From: Ectothiorhodospiraceae bacterium
Lineage (GTDB): Bacteria; Pseudomonadota; Gammaproteobacteria; HK1
Assembly (NCBI GenBank): GCA_024234875.1
Contig: JACKNM010000002.1
Coordinates: forward strand, 744,001 to 808,000
Length of the DNA stretch: 64,000 bases
Direction of reading: 5' to 3'
In this document: positions 42,521 to 52,357 of the stretch, piece by piece
How positions within the stretch are numbered: the first letter of the stretch is position 1
How the letters are laid out: the number at the start of each line of letters is the position of its first letter
Made by a program: the position numbers and the translations under genes
Notes under the pieces: generated by a model
Databases searched by the model: none
Seen by the model: only the letters and a program-made list of their open reading frames with translations
Told to the model about the DNA's origin: nothing

Positions 42521-43930
42521 TCACCCCACTGATGGTGTCGACAGCAACCACAAGCCGAGGACCGTGTAGCCCACCATGAGCACGGTGAGTGGCGTCAGGC
42601 TCATCCAGACGCCCCTCGGCGGAGCCTCCGCGGCCCCGCATGCCGGCGGGCGAGCGTCGAGCAGTGCCGCGTGCGCGACCAGGACGGCGAGAACGTGGGC
42701 GCCGACGATGGCCGCCACCTGGAACCGCCAGACGTGCACGACCGCGACGTGGTCCGACAGGAACGCAGCGTGGACGTGGAGGTCGCGCAGGCCGAGGAGG
42801 TTCCAGTCGAGGTCGAACGGGTCGCCCATCGCGCGCAACGCGTACTGCGCGTCGACGATCAGGTAGGGAAGGTAGTGGGCGAGGTGGTAGCCGAAGGCGA
42901 TGGGGACGATCGAGCCGACCAGGACCGACCAGCGCCGGTGGTGGGTGGGCGGGCCGCCGAGCCGACGTCCGAGCGCCACCGCGAGCAGGTAGCCGGCCGC
43001 GAGCGCGGTGAAGGTGCCGAGCAGGCCGAGCGTGTTCCACGCCATCAGCACGGTTCGACCGGGGTACTCGAGTGGGTTGTGTCCGATCGTCGACACCCAC
43101 CAGAACGTGCGTGACAGGCCGTCGAACGAGACCGCCGACAGGGCGAGCAGCACGAACGCGGTCTGGCTGGGGCTCCAACGCCGCACCGCGAGCAACCCGC
43201 TCGCGGGCCAGCGCGCCACCACGGTACGGCGCCCGTCGCCGGCTGCACGCGTCGCCAGCGGCGCGTTGCGCGCCACCATGCGGAAGTAGACGGTGAACGC
43301 CTCGGCGCGCGCGAGCCAGGCGCGTGGCCCGAAGATCGCCATGCCGAGCGCGGTGAAGGCGGCGTAGGCGGCGACCGCCACCGCGAGCCGGGCCGGATCC
43401 TGGGGCGCCGGATAGACCAGCTCGGTCCAGGCGAAGACCGCCAGCACCCCGACCGCCGGCCACGTGCCGAGCGCGCTCGGGTAGCGCAGTCGTCGGGCCC
43501 GCGCGCGCGACGCGCCGGGGCGAACCAGGCGATACAGCGCCGGCCATGGGCTGAGCACGCCCCAGAGATTGCCGAGCAGGGCGTGGGCCGCGGTGAAGCC
43601 CGCCCACCACACCGACCACACGACGGTCGGCAGCGGGTTGTCGAGTGGGTCGCGTCGACCGACGAGCCCGCTCGCCACCAACATCACCAACAGCGCCAGG
43701 GTGATCGCGCTCGGCCATCGGGGCGGGTGCAGCGTCACCAGTGCCCGGGCGCTGGACCGGAGGCGCGCGCCGAGTCCGCGCGGCAGCCATCCGACGAGCG
43801 CGAACGAGAGCGCGACCACCAGGGCACCACCCCACAGATAGTGCTCGGTCGGCAGCAGACGGAGATACGCCCGCTCCCCGGTGTGTGCCTCGGCCACGGC
43901 GGCGAGCACCACCGAGCCGAGCGCGACCAT
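42521..43930 (-). CDS. Polytopic membrane protein similar to 'fenitrothion hydrolase'-annotated proteins
   Basis: 469 residues with around ten membrane helices. The N terminus VALGSVVLAAVAEAHTGERAYLRLLPTEHYLWGGALVVAL has a signal-like segment ending AEA-HTGE. Conserved-looking blocks are YPSALGTWPAVGVLAVFAWTELVYP, AEAFTVYFRMVARNAPL and ALSAVSFDGLSRTFWW, which match proteins labelled fenitrothion hydrolase in actinobacteria and proteobacteria; no hydrolase motif is visible, so that label is doubtful. Several His in the C half (GYHLAHYLPYLIVD, HVHAAFLSDHVAVVHVWRFQ) could bind metal. GTG at 43933 is an alternative start. Confidence 0.8.
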   Translation of the reverse strand: MVALGSVVLAAVAEAHTGERAYLRLLPTEHYLWGGALVVALSFALVGWLPRGLGARLRSSARALVTLHPPRWPSAITLALLVMLVASGLVGRRDPLDNPLPTVVWSVWWAGFTAAHALLGNLWGVLSPWPALYRLVRPGASRARARRLRYPSALGTWPAVGVLAVFAWTELVYPAPQDPARLAVAVAAYAAFTALGMAIFGPRAWLARAEAFTVYFRMVARNAPLATRAAGDGRRTVVARWPASGLLAVRRWSPSQTAFVLLALSAVSFDGLSRTFWWVSTIGHNPLEYPGRTVLMAWNTLGLLGTFTALAAGYLLAVALGRRLGGPPTHHRRWSVLVGSIVPIAFGYHLAHYLPYLIVDAQYALRAMGDPFDLDWNLLGLRDLHVHAAFLSDHVAVVHVWRFQVAAIVGAHVLAVLVAHAALLDARPPACGAAEAPPRGVWMSLTPLTVLMVGYTVLGLWLLSTPSVG

Positions 43931-44110
43931 CACCGTCGGCCAGGTACGATGTCGGGCTCGGCGATTGCTCGGGCTCGCTCGGTGTGGCGCCTGCTCGCCT
44001 TGCCCGGCCGAGAAACGCTGTGCTATCAAGGCCCGTGCCGCCCTCGGGGTTTGCGCTCGCGCGCGGCGGCCCGACACTGCGCTTCGACTCAGATTCCAGG
44101 GGGAGACCAC

Positions 44111-45448
44111 ATGGGCGCCAGCCGCGGCGGCGACGAATCCACGTCCTCGAGCTCGCAGGCGCGAAGGATCAGCCGCCGCGGCGCGCTGAAGACCGGGCTT
44201 GCCGGCGCCGCTGCCGGAGCCGGGTTGCTCACCGTCGGCGGTATCCCCGCGGCACGCGCCGCGGGCAGCGACCGCCCCATCCGCATCGGATTCCAGGTGC
44301 ACCGGACCGGCATCGGCGCGGTCTACGGCCGCTGGTACGAGCGCACCGCGAATGCCGCGGCCGCGTACATCAACGAGCTCGGTGGCATCGCCGGACGACC
44401 GGTCGAGCTGGTCGCCGAGGACGACGGGACCGACCCCCGCCGTGGCGCCGAGGTGGTCGAGAAGCTCGCCACCCGCGAGCAGGTCGACTTCGTATACGGC
44501 ACGCTGTTCTCGCACGTCGTGATCGGCTCCGCGCCGCGCGCGGGTGAGCTCAAGATCCCGTATTTCGTGGTCAGCGAGGGATACCACGTCGCCTCCGGAA
44601 AGCTCAACCGCTACGTGTTCCAACCCGGGATCACCGACGTGCGCTCCCAGATCACCGCCGTCGCCGGATGGATGATGGGGAATCTCGGTAAGAAGGTCGC
44701 GATGATCTTCCCCGACTACGCCTTCGGATACGACCACCGCGACTTCCTCTCCGCGGCGGTGGAGGCCGGTGGCGGCACGGTGACCGCGCGCATCGCCATC
44801 CCGCCGACCGAGACCGCGTACAGCAAGTACTTCCCTCGCATACCGGCCGACACCGAGGTGCTCTATCACGTCATGGTCGGACCGGGAGTGCTCACCTTCG
44901 TGCGCGAGATGGGTGAGCACTTCGGCTCGCGGCGTCCCGCGGTCTTCGGCTTCGTCGACTCGCTCGAGGGGGTGCCGATGACCAGTCCGGGGCTCGAGTT
45001 CCTCGACGGCACCTACCTCTGGGAGGCGATGCCGCGCCAGGCGGGCCAGTACGACACGCCCCACGAGCGGTTCTACCGTGAGCGCGTCGGGGTCGGCCCG
45101 GACGGGGCGAGCATCAGGGATCCCAAGGACGTCTCGACCTATTCACACATGTTCGGGTGCTGGGAGACCCTGTTCGCGATCAAGGAGGCGGTGGAGCAGA
45201 GTGGATACCGGGATCCGACACCGGCCGACCGCAAGGCGTTGATCGAGACGCTGGAGGGCTTCCACGGCTTCAACGAAGGTCGCAGCCACCCACAGGGACC
45301 GAAGGTGTTCGACGGTCGACTCCACCAGTGCTTCGGGCAGCAGTTCGTGTCGAAGGTGAACGCCGGCAAGCTCGAGGTGGTGCACCGCACCGCGATCGAG
45401 GACTCGCGCTACGAGCCGGCCGCCGACTACACCAAGATGGCGTTGTAG
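44111..45448 (+). CDS. Liv-type (HAAT family) ABC substrate-binding protein, Tat-exported
   Basis: 445 residues. Twin-arginine signal in RISRRGALKTGLAGAAAGAGLLTVGGIPAARA with AAG cleavage near residue 51. The mature domain IRIGFQVHRTGIGAVYGRWYERTANAAAAYINELGGIAGRPVELV is Peripla_BP_6/LivJ type: two-lobed periplasmic binding protein for amino acids, amides, urea or aromatic acids. Five-gene importer with LivH, LivM, LivG and LivF; 57 bases separate it from livH. Later catabolic genes (amidase, 2-hydroxyacid dehydrogenase) suggest an amide ligand. GGGGGAG precedes ATG 44111. Confidence 0.94.
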   Translation: MGASRGGDESTSSSSQARRISRRGALKTGLAGAAAGAGLLTVGGIPAARAAGSDRPIRIGFQVHRTGIGAVYGRWYERTANAAAAYINELGGIAGRPVELVAEDDGTDPRRGAEVVEKLATREQVDFVYGTLFSHVVIGSAPRAGELKIPYFVVSEGYHVASGKLNRYVFQPGITDVRSQITAVAGWMMGNLGKKVAMIFPDYAFGYDHRDFLSAAVEAGGGTVTARIAIPPTETAYSKYFPRIPADTEVLYHVMVGPGVLTFVREMGEHFGSRRPAVFGFVDSLEGVPMTSPGLEFLDGTYLWEAMPRQAGQYDTPHERFYRERVGVGPDGASIRDPKDVSTYSHMFGCWETLFAIKEAVEQSGYRDPTPADRKALIETLEGFHGFNEGRSHPQGPKVFDGRLHQCFGQQFVSKVNAGKLEVVHRTAIEDSRYEPAADYTKMAL

Positions 45449-45505
45449 CGAGCACCCCGCGCGCGGCGGCTACCGGACGGTGGCCCCGCGCGACGCCGAC
45501 GACGC

Positions 45506-46387
45506 ATGAGCCTCGGTCCCCATCTGCTGCTCGCCCTGTTGGAGGGCCTGGTCGGTGCGTGCGTGCTCGCGCTCACCGCGCTCGGCCTCGCGCTCGTGTT
45601 CGGCGTGATGCGCATCGTCAACGTCGCGCACGGCGAGTTCTTCATGCTCGGGGCGGTCATCGCGGCCGCCTGCGCCGGGCTCGTCGGTGACCCGCCGTGG
45701 CTCGCCTTCGGCTGCGCCCTGCTGGTGGCGCCGCTCGCCGTCGCCGCCGTCGCCACCGCCGCCGACTGGGCGGTGCTGCGGCGCGTGCGTTACGACCCCG
45801 AGAGCACCATCGTCGCCACCATCGGACTGCTCTACATCGTGCAGCAGTCGGTGCTGGTCCTGCACGGGCCCGACGCGCGCGCGGTGCCGGCGCCGTTCTA
45901 CGTCCGGCTCGACCTCGGCTGGTTCGGCTACAACGGCTACAAGCTGATGGTCGCGGGCGCCGCGGTGACGTTGCTGCTCGCGGTCTGGCTCGGCCTCGGC
46001 CGCACGCGCCTCGGCCTCTACATGCGCGCCACCCAGCAGGATCGAGAGATGGCGACCGCGCTCGGCGTTCCGGTGCGCCGCGTCTACGCCACCGTGTTCG
46101 CGTTGGGCGCGGCCCTCGCGGCGGTGGCCGGCGTGCTCGTGGTGCCGATCCAACAGGCGCACTACCTGATGGGGCTCGACCCGCTGTTGCTGTCGTTCAT
46201 CGTGGTGATCGTCGGCGGCCTCGGCAGCCTCAAGGGCGCCGTGATCGCAGCGTTCGTGATCGGCGTGAGCGACGGCTTCGTGTCGGTGCTGTTCTCCCCG
46301 ACGCTCGCCAAGATCCTGGCCACCCTGCTGGTGGCCATGGTGTTGGTGGTGCGACCACGCGGGCTGTTCGGGACCAGCGAGGCATGA
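45506..46387 (+). CDS. livH: Liv-type ABC permease LivH
   Basis: 293 residues with eight helices. Typical LivH signatures are VFGVMRIVNVAHGEFFMLGA and LGVPVRRVYATVFALGAALAAVAGVL, plus VIVGGLGSLKGAVIAA near the C terminus. Its stop overlaps the ATG of the next gene (ATGA). Exact start ATG 45506 lies 57 bases after the binding protein stop. Confidence 0.95.
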   Translation: MSLGPHLLLALLEGLVGACVLALTALGLALVFGVMRIVNVAHGEFFMLGAVIAAACAGLVGDPPWLAFGCALLVAPLAVAAVATAADWAVLRRVRYDPESTIVATIGLLYIVQQSVLVLHGPDARAVPAPFYVRLDLGWFGYNGYKLMVAGAAVTLLLAVWLGLGRTRLGLYMRATQQDREMATALGVPVRRVYATVFALGAALAAVAGVLVVPIQQAHYLMGLDPLLLSFIVVIVGGLGSLKGAVIAAFVIGVSDGFVSVLFSPTLAKILATLLVAMVLVVRPRGLFGTSEA

Positions 46388-47343
46388 GCACGAGCAGCGC
46401 GCGGATCTGGCTGCTACATGCCGCGGTCCTGCTCGCGCTGCTGCTCGCACAACCGCTGCTCCCCGAGTATCACTACGTCAACGTCGCCCGCATCCTGGTG
46501 CTCGCCTGCTACGCCGTCGGCTACAACGTGCTGCTCGGCTACACCGGCCTGATGAGCCTCGGCCACGCGATGTTCTTCGCGCTCGGCATGTACGGCGCGG
46601 GGCTTCCCGTGTACTACCACGGCGTCGGGGCGCTCCCGGCGCTCGCCCTGGGTGTCGCCGCGAGCGCGCTCGGCGCCGCCCTCTTCGGCCTGATCGCGCT
46701 GCGCACCCGCGGCGTCGCCTTCCTGATCGTCACCATGATGTTCGGGCAGGCGTTCCATCTCACGTTGCTCCACTTCAACGTCTACACCCTCGGCGACCAG
46801 GGCTTCATCCTGTCGGAGACGATCCGCACGCTCGACGTCGCCGGGGCGGCCTTCGATCTCGCCGACTCGAGGGTCAAGTACAACGCGGCACTGGGCGTGT
46901 TCTCGGTCTGCCTGCTGGCGTCGCTGCTGCTCGTTCGCTCGCCGGTCGGTCGCGTCCTGGTCGCCATCCGCGAGAACGAGGACCGCACTCGCCTGCTCGG
47001 TTACAACACCTACCTCGCGCGGCTGCTGGCACTCACCGTGTCGGGTACCATCGCCGGGGCGGCGGGCGCGACATACGCGCTGCTCTTCTCCTACGTCGGC
47101 GCGAGCTTCGCGTCGATCCTGCACTCCATCTATCCGCTGCTGTGGACGCTGTTGGGGGGAGCGGGCACCACGCTCGGCCCGCTGCTCGGCACCGGTCTCA
47201 TGTTCTACCTCGAGATCTACGCGCGCGACCTCACCACCGCCTACCTGGTGGTGGTGGGCGCGGTGCTGTTGGTGCTGGTGCTCTGGGCGCCGCGGGGGAT
47301 ACTCGGGACCCTGCGCGATCGCAAGGCACGGTGGCTGCCGTGA
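46384..47343 (+). CDS. livM: Liv-type ABC permease LivM
   Basis: 319 residues. LivM features: GYNVLLGYTGLMSLGHAMFFALGMYGAG, IALRTRGVAFLIVTMMFGQAFH and NEDRTRLLGYNTYLARLLALTVSGTIAGAAGATYALLF. ATGA overlap with livH and GTGA overlap with livG show tight coupling. Confidence 0.95.
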   Translation: MSTSSARIWLLHAAVLLALLLAQPLLPEYHYVNVARILVLACYAVGYNVLLGYTGLMSLGHAMFFALGMYGAGLPVYYHGVGALPALALGVAASALGAALFGLIALRTRGVAFLIVTMMFGQAFHLTLLHFNVYTLGDQGFILSETIRTLDVAGAAFDLADSRVKYNAALGVFSVCLLASLLLVRSPVGRVLVAIRENEDRTRLLGYNTYLARLLALTVSGTIAGAAGATYALLFSYVGASFASILHSIYPLLWTLLGGAGTTLGPLLGTGLMFYLEIYARDLTTAYLVVVGAVLLVLVLWAPRGILGTLRDRKARWLP

Positions 47344-48077
47344 GCGCGCTGCTCGAGGTCGACGCGGTGTCGGTGCGTTTCGGTGGCCTCACCGCGGTCG
47401 ACGCGGTCTCGATCGCGGTGCCAGCGGGCGAGGTGCGGGCGATCATCGGGCCGAACGGGGCCGGCAAGACCACCCTGGTCGGCGCGATCTGCGGTCGCGT
47501 CCGCGCCGACTCGGGCCGAATCGTGCTCGGGGGGGCGGACATCAGCCGCCTGCCGGCGCACGCACGCGCGCGCCGCGGAATCGTCTACACGTTCCAGGTG
47601 ACGAGCATCTTCCCGACCCTCAGCGTGCGCGACAACGTGGCGCTCGCGGCCCAGCGCGGGCTGATGCGCGGCGTGATGGGGCGTCTCGCGGTGGACCGGC
47701 GCGTGCTCGACGCCCGCGTGCGCGGTGCGCTCGCCCGCGCCGGGCTCGAGGTCGATCCGGAGCAACCGGCGAGCGCGCTCGCCTACGGCCACCAGCGACT
47801 CCTCGAGCTGGCGATGGGCCTCGCCCTCGCGCCACGCGTGCTGATCCTCGACGAGCCGACCCAGGGTCTCGCCGAAGGCGAGATTGCGCACTTTCGCACC
47901 CTGGTGCGCGAGCTCGCGGGCACCGTCTCGGTGCTGCTGATCGAGCACAACGTGGAGGTCGTGCTCGCCGTCGCCGACCACATCACCGTCCTCGACCAGG
48001 GTCGCGTGCTCGCCGAGGGGACACCTCGAGCCATCGCGCACGACCCCGAGGTCCAGCGCGCCTACCTCGGCGGATGA
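47340..48077 (+). CDS. livG: Liv-type ABC ATPase LivG
   Basis: 245 residues from GTG 47340, overlapping the livM stop. Walker A GPNGAGKTT near residue 38-46, the family Q-loop region YTFQVTSIFPTLSVRDNVALAA and the variant signature LAYGHQRLLELAMGLALAPRVLILDEPT (LSYG replaced by LAYG). It forms a heterodimeric ATPase with LivF. Confidence 0.94.
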   Translation: MSALLEVDAVSVRFGGLTAVDAVSIAVPAGEVRAIIGPNGAGKTTLVGAICGRVRADSGRIVLGGADISRLPAHARARRGIVYTFQVTSIFPTLSVRDNVALAAQRGLMRGVMGRLAVDRRVLDARVRGALARAGLEVDPEQPASALAYGHQRLLELAMGLALAPRVLILDEPTQGLAEGEIAHFRTLVRELAGTVSVLLIEHNVEVVLAVADHITVLDQGRVLAEGTPRAIAHDPEVQRAYLGG

Positions 48078-48808
48078 CGAGCACCCGCCCACAGGCCCCG
48101 CCGATCCTGCGCGTCGAGGCACTGCGCGGCGGGTACGGCGCGGTGCGCGTGCTGCAGGGAATCGACCTCGAGGTGCGGGCCGGCGAGGTGCTGGGTGTGC
48201 TGGGGCGAAACGGCGCCGGCAAGACCACCACGCTGAAGACGGTGATGGGCCTGCTCCCGGCGACGGGAGGGCGAATCTGGCTCGGCGACATCGAGCTCAC
48301 CTCGATGCCGGCGCACCGGATTCCGGGCCTCGGGGTCGGCTACGTCCCGCAGGGTCGCGGGCTGTTTCGCGAGCTCTCGGTCGCGGACAACCTGCGCATG
48401 GGCATGCTGGTGCGGGCGAGCGCGCCCGCGGTGCACGAGCGGGTGCTCGAGCTGTTCCCGGTGCTGCGCGAGCGCCTGCGTCAGGCCGCGGGCACCCTCT
48501 CCGGCGGCGAGCAGCAGATGCTGGCGATGGCGCGTGCACTGTGCATCGAGCCCGCGCTGCTGCTCCTCGACGAGCCCGGCGAGGGACTGCAGCCGAGCCT
48601 GGTCGCGCGGGTCGTCGAGACCGTGGCGCGATTGCGCGACCGGGGCGTCGCGGTGGTGCTGGTGGAGCAGAAGGTCGATGCGGTGCTCGGCGTCGCCGAT
48701 CGGGTCGTGTTCGTCGAGAACGGGCGCACCGTGCACTGGTCGACGCCGGCCGAGCTCGCGGCCGACCCCGAGCCCCTGCGCCGGCACGTGGGGTTGCGGC
48801 GCGACTGA
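48074..48808 (+). CDS. livF: Liv-type ABC ATPase LivF
   Basis: 244 residues. Walker A GRNGAGKTT, GYVPQGRGLFRELSVADNLRMG (LivF-typical Q-loop), signature LSGGEQQMLAMARALCIEPALLLLDEPGEG with DEPGEG in place of DEPT/S, and H-loop variant in VLVEQKVDAVL. ATG overlaps the livG stop (ATGA). Confidence 0.94.
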   Translation: MTSTRPQAPPILRVEALRGGYGAVRVLQGIDLEVRAGEVLGVLGRNGAGKTTTLKTVMGLLPATGGRIWLGDIELTSMPAHRIPGLGVGYVPQGRGLFRELSVADNLRMGMLVRASAPAVHERVLELFPVLRERLRQAAGTLSGGEQQMLAMARALCIEPALLLLDEPGEGLQPSLVARVVETVARLRDRGVAVVLVEQKVDAVLGVADRVVFVENGRTVHWSTPAELAADPEPLRRHVGLRRD

Positions 48809-48962
48809 GAGGCGTCGCGCGAGACCGCCCGAGGGTGGCCGCACCGGGGACCGGACGTCCTCTGGTCTGCTACCCTTCCGCCCCCGGCCGCGAGGCGCGA
48901 GCACCAGGGCCTCCAGGTGCTCCCGGCCGGCATTCGACGAGCAGACCAGGAGAGCCCTCACC

Positions 48963-49745
48963 GTGACCGATCCACTGTTCTCCGTCCGCGGCCAGGTCGT
49001 CCTCGTCTCCGGGGCGAGCCGCGGCATCGGCCACGCCATCGCCGCCGGCTTCGCCGAGCGCGGCGCGCGGGTGGTCGTCACCGGGCGCGACCCGGCGACC
49101 CTCGAGAAGGCAGCGCGGTCGATCAGCGCCGACCATCCGGTGCGCGCGGTCGCCTGCGACGTGGCCGACCCGTCGTCCATCGCTGCCTGCGTGAAGACCG
49201 TGGTCGACGAGCTCGGCCACGTCGATACCCTGGTCAACGTGGCTGGCGTGAACCAGCGCATGCCGGTCGAGAGCTACACCGTCGAGCAGTACGACCACAT
49301 CGTCGACATCAACATGCGTGGCGCCTACCTGATGTCGATCGAGGTCGGCAAGCACATGCTCGCCCGTGGCGCCGGCGCCCAGGTCAACATCGACTCGCTG
49401 AACACCTATGCCCCGCTCGAGCACGTCACGCCCTATGCGATGAGCAAGGCCGGCCTGCTGATGATGGTGCGCGGGCTCGCCAGCGAGTGGGGCTCGCGCG
49501 GGGTGCGCGTGAACAGCATCGCCCCCGGCTTCGTGCTCACCGATCTCACCCGCGCGGTGTGGGAGCGCGAGGACATGCAGGCATGGATGCGCCGCAACAC
49601 ACCGCTCGGGCGGCTCGGAGCACCAGCCGACATGGTGGGCGCTGCGGTCTTCCTCGCCTCGCCCGCCTCGTCGTTCATGAGCGGGCAGACCATCCGCGTC
49701 GACGGAGGCATCACCGCCGGCATCGCGTGGCCGCTCGGCGGCTGA
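48963..49745 (+). CDS. Classical SDR oxidoreductase
   Basis: 260 residues from GTG 48963 with AGGAGAG upstream. SGASRGIG cofactor motif, NVAG variant near residue 87, Ser (IDSLNTYAP), Tyr-Lys (YAMSKAGLLMM) and DGGITAG. TGRDPAT suggests NADP(H). It follows the Liv ATPase by 154 bases and precedes the amidase; possibly oxidises an alcohol formed from the imported substrate. Confidence 0.92.
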   Translation: MTDPLFSVRGQVVLVSGASRGIGHAIAAGFAERGARVVVTGRDPATLEKAARSISADHPVRAVACDVADPSSIAACVKTVVDELGHVDTLVNVAGVNQRMPVESYTVEQYDHIVDINMRGAYLMSIEVGKHMLARGAGAQVNIDSLNTYAPLEHVTPYAMSKAGLLMMVRGLASEWGSRGVRVNSIAPGFVLTDLTRAVWEREDMQAWMRRNTPLGRLGAPADMVGAAVFLASPASSFMSGQTIRVDGGITAGIAWPLGG

Positions 49746-49890
49746 GCGCGGGCGCGAGCCGAGCGTCGGGCGAGGGGTCCACGTCGCGGCGGACCCCGAT
49801 TTGGCATCCGGCCATCGCCGCTCCCCCACTCGGAGTGGTGCGCAGGCCAGCACACCGGGCGCCGCCGGCGCCCACCGAGGAGTCCGTCCA

Positions 49891-51348
49891 GTGAGCACTT
49901 CCACCATGGTGCCGGAGCTCTGCCGGCTGACCGCGGTCGACGCCGTCGCCGCGCTCGAGCGCGGCGAGGTGAGCCCGGTCGAGCTGATCGACGCCGCCGC
50001 CGCCCGCATCGAGGCGGTCGAGCCCCACATCAACGCGCTGCCGACGCGCTGTCTCGAGCGCGCCCGCGACCACGCCCGGCGACTCGCCTCGCAGGCACGG
50101 CCGACCGAGGGACCGTGGCTCGGCGGGCTACCGGTGTCGATCAAGGATCTCAACCCGGTGGCCGGGGTGCGCACCACCTTCGGCTCGCCGATCTACGCCG
50201 ACAACGTGCCGGCCCGCTCCGACATCCTGGTCGAGCGCCTCGAGCGCCACGGCGGCATCGTGGTCGCGAAGTCGAACACCCCGGAGTTCGGCGCCGGGGC
50301 GAGCACGTTCAACGAGGTCTTCGGCAAGACCCGCAATCCGTGGAACACCGCGAAGTCGGTGGCCGGCTCCTCCGGCGGCGCCGCCGCCTCGGTGGCGAGC
50401 GGCGAGGTCTGGCTCGCCCACGGCTCCGACCTCGGCGGCAGCCTGCGCACCCCGGCCTCGTTCAACGCGGTGGTCGGCTTGCGGCCGAGCCCCGGCCGGG
50501 TGCCTCACGGGCCGCGTCCACAGGCCTTCACCGGCCTCCCGGTGGAAGGGCCGATCGCGCGCAACGTGGCCGATGTCGCGCTGTTCCTCGACGCCATCTG
50601 CGGGCTCGACCGCGAGGATCCGCTGAGCTTCGACCGACCGGCGACGTCGTTCCTCGACGCGGTGCGCGAGCGTCGCGCGCCGCTGCGCGTCGGCTTCAGC
50701 CCCGACCTCGGGATTCTTCCGGTGGCGTCCGAGGTGCGGAGCATCTGCGCCGCCGCGGCGGCGCGGTTCGCCGACACCGGTGCCAGCGTCGACGACGCCT
50801 GCCCGGACTTCTCGGAGGCGATCGACGCCTTCCAGGTGCTCCGCGCCTCGCTCTTCGCCGCCGGTCACGCCGGCCACCTGCGCGATCATCGCGACAAGCT
50901 CAAGCCCGAGGTGATCTGGAACATCGAGAAGGGGCTCGCGCTCACCGCGGCGGAGATCGGAGCCGCCGAGGCCGCCCGCTCGCGGCTCTACCACTCGACC
51001 GCCGCGTTCTTCGCCGACCACGACGTTCTCGCCTGCCCGACCGCCATCGTCGCGCCCTTCGACGTCGACGTGCGCTACGTCGAGGAGGTCGAGGGCCACC
51101 GTTTCGACAACTACGTGCACTGGATCGGGATCACCTTCGCGGTCACTCTGACCGGTTGCCCGTCGGTCTCGATCCCGGCCGGGTTCACCGCCGACGGCCT
51201 GCCGGTGGGTATCCAGCTCGTCGGGCCGCCACGCGGTGAGGCGAGGCTGCTGGCCGCCGCCGCGTGCCTGGAGGACGTGCTCGGGATCGCGCCACGGCTT
51301 CCGATCGATCCGCACGGCCCCGACGGCCGCAACCTGCTCGTTCCCTGA
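49891..51348 (+). CDS. Amidase signature family hydrolase
   Basis: 485 residues. The catalytic Ser-cisSer-Lys triad is clear: Lys in GLPVSIKDLNPVAG, cis-Ser in VAGSSGGAAASVASG and nucleophile Ser in SDLGGSLRTPASFN. Cytoplasmic family that hydrolyses amides, including aryl and acyl amides; substrate unknown. GTG 49891 with GAGG nine to ten bases upstream (CGAGGAG). Neighbouring Liv importer and 2-hydroxyacid dehydrogenase suggest an imported amide or hydroxy amide. Confidence 0.93.
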   Translation: MSTSTMVPELCRLTAVDAVAALERGEVSPVELIDAAAARIEAVEPHINALPTRCLERARDHARRLASQARPTEGPWLGGLPVSIKDLNPVAGVRTTFGSPIYADNVPARSDILVERLERHGGIVVAKSNTPEFGAGASTFNEVFGKTRNPWNTAKSVAGSSGGAAASVASGEVWLAHGSDLGGSLRTPASFNAVVGLRPSPGRVPHGPRPQAFTGLPVEGPIARNVADVALFLDAICGLDREDPLSFDRPATSFLDAVRERRAPLRVGFSPDLGILPVASEVRSICAAAAARFADTGASVDDACPDFSEAIDAFQVLRASLFAAGHAGHLRDHRDKLKPEVIWNIEKGLALTAAEIGAAEAARSRLYHSTAAFFADHDVLACPTAIVAPFDVDVRYVEEVEGHRFDNYVHWIGITFAVTLTGCPSVSIPAGFTADGLPVGIQLVGPPRGEARLLAAAACLEDVLGIAPRLPIDPHGPDGRNLLVP

Positions 51349-51382
51349 TCACATCCATGTCATCGCCCGAGGCTCGATCCGA

Positions 51383-52357
51383 ATGACCGCCGCCAACCGT
51401 CGCCCGAAGATCCTTGCCGCCCGCCTGCTGCCGCCGAACGTCGAGGCCCGGCTGGCGCGCGACTTCGCCGCCACCTCGAATCCGGACGACGTCATCTGGT
51501 CCGCCGACGAGCTGGTCGCCCGCGCCGCGGGGCACGACGGGATGGTGGTGGCGAGCTCGGAGAAGATGACCGCGGAGGTCATCGGCCGGCTACCGGAGAG
51601 CGTGCGCATCATCGCCACCTTCTCGGTCGGGTACGAGCACATCGACGTGGCGGCGGCGGCGCGGCGAGGGATCGTCGTCACCAACACGCCCGACGTGCTC
51701 ACCGACGCCACCGCGGACATCGCGATGTTGTGCATGCTCGGCGCCGCGCGACGCGCGTGGGAGGGCGAGCGACTGCTGCGCGAGGGTCGGTGGGACCGTT
51801 GGGCGACCACCATGCTGCTCGGCGTGCACGTGACCGGGAAGCGCCTCGGCATCTTCGGCATGGGCCGCATCGGGCGCGCGGTGGCGCAACGCGCGCGCGG
51901 CTTCTCGATGGAGATCCACTACCACAACCGCAGCCGCCTGCCGGCCGACGAGGAGCTCGGCGCGACCTACCACGCCGATCCCGAGGCGCTGCTGCCGGTG
52001 AGCGACTTCCTGTCGATCAACTCTCCCTCGACCCCGCAGACCAGGAAGTTCCTCGACGCGCGCCGAATCGCGCTGTTGCCCGACGGCGCGGTGGTGGTCA
52101 ACACCGCCCGCGGCGACATCGTCGACGACACGGCGCTGATCGCGGCGCTGCGCTCCGGAAAGGTGGCCGCCGCCGGCCTGGACGTCTTCGACGGCGAGCC
52201 GCGGCTCGACCCGGGATACCTCGAGCTCGAGAACGCGATGCTCCTGCCCCACATCGGCAGCGCGACCCACGAGACACGGGACGCGATGGGGTACTGCTGC
52301 CTCGACAACCTCGACGCCTTCTTCGCCGGACGCCCCTGCCCCAACGCGCTGGGCTGA
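51383..52357 (+). CDS. D-isomer-specific 2-hydroxyacid dehydrogenase
   Basis: 324 residues. NAD-binding GMGRIGRAVAQRARGF, GYEHIDVAAAARRGIVVTNTP, and catalytic Arg (NTARGDIVDD), Glu (FDGEPRLDPGYLELEN) and His (LPHIGSATHETRD) are in the expected order. It reduces 2-oxo acids or oxidises D-2-hydroxy acids, similar to glyoxylate reductase/hydroxypyruvate reductase. Begins 34 bases after the amidase stop, the final gene of the Liv operon. Confidence 0.94.
   Translation: MTAANRRPKILAARLLPPNVEARLARDFAATSNPDDVIWSADELVARAAGHDGMVVASSEKMTAEVIGRLPESVRIIATFSVGYEHIDVAAAARRGIVVTNTPDVLTDATADIAMLCMLGAARRAWEGERLLREGRWDRWATTMLLGVHVTGKRLGIFGMGRIGRAVAQRARGFSMEIHYHNRSRLPADEELGATYHADPEALLPVSDFLSINSPSTPQTRKFLDARRIALLPDGAVVVNTARGDIVDDTALIAALRSGKVAAAGLDVFDGEPRLDPGYLELENAMLLPHIGSATHETRDAMGYCCLDNLDAFFAGRPCPNALG

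Noticed and set aside
42521..45064. 847-residue frame extending the membrane protein upstream over the Liv binding protein
   Set aside because: The extra N terminus is antisense to the binding-protein gene and low-complexity; the signal-like start at 43930 fits the family.
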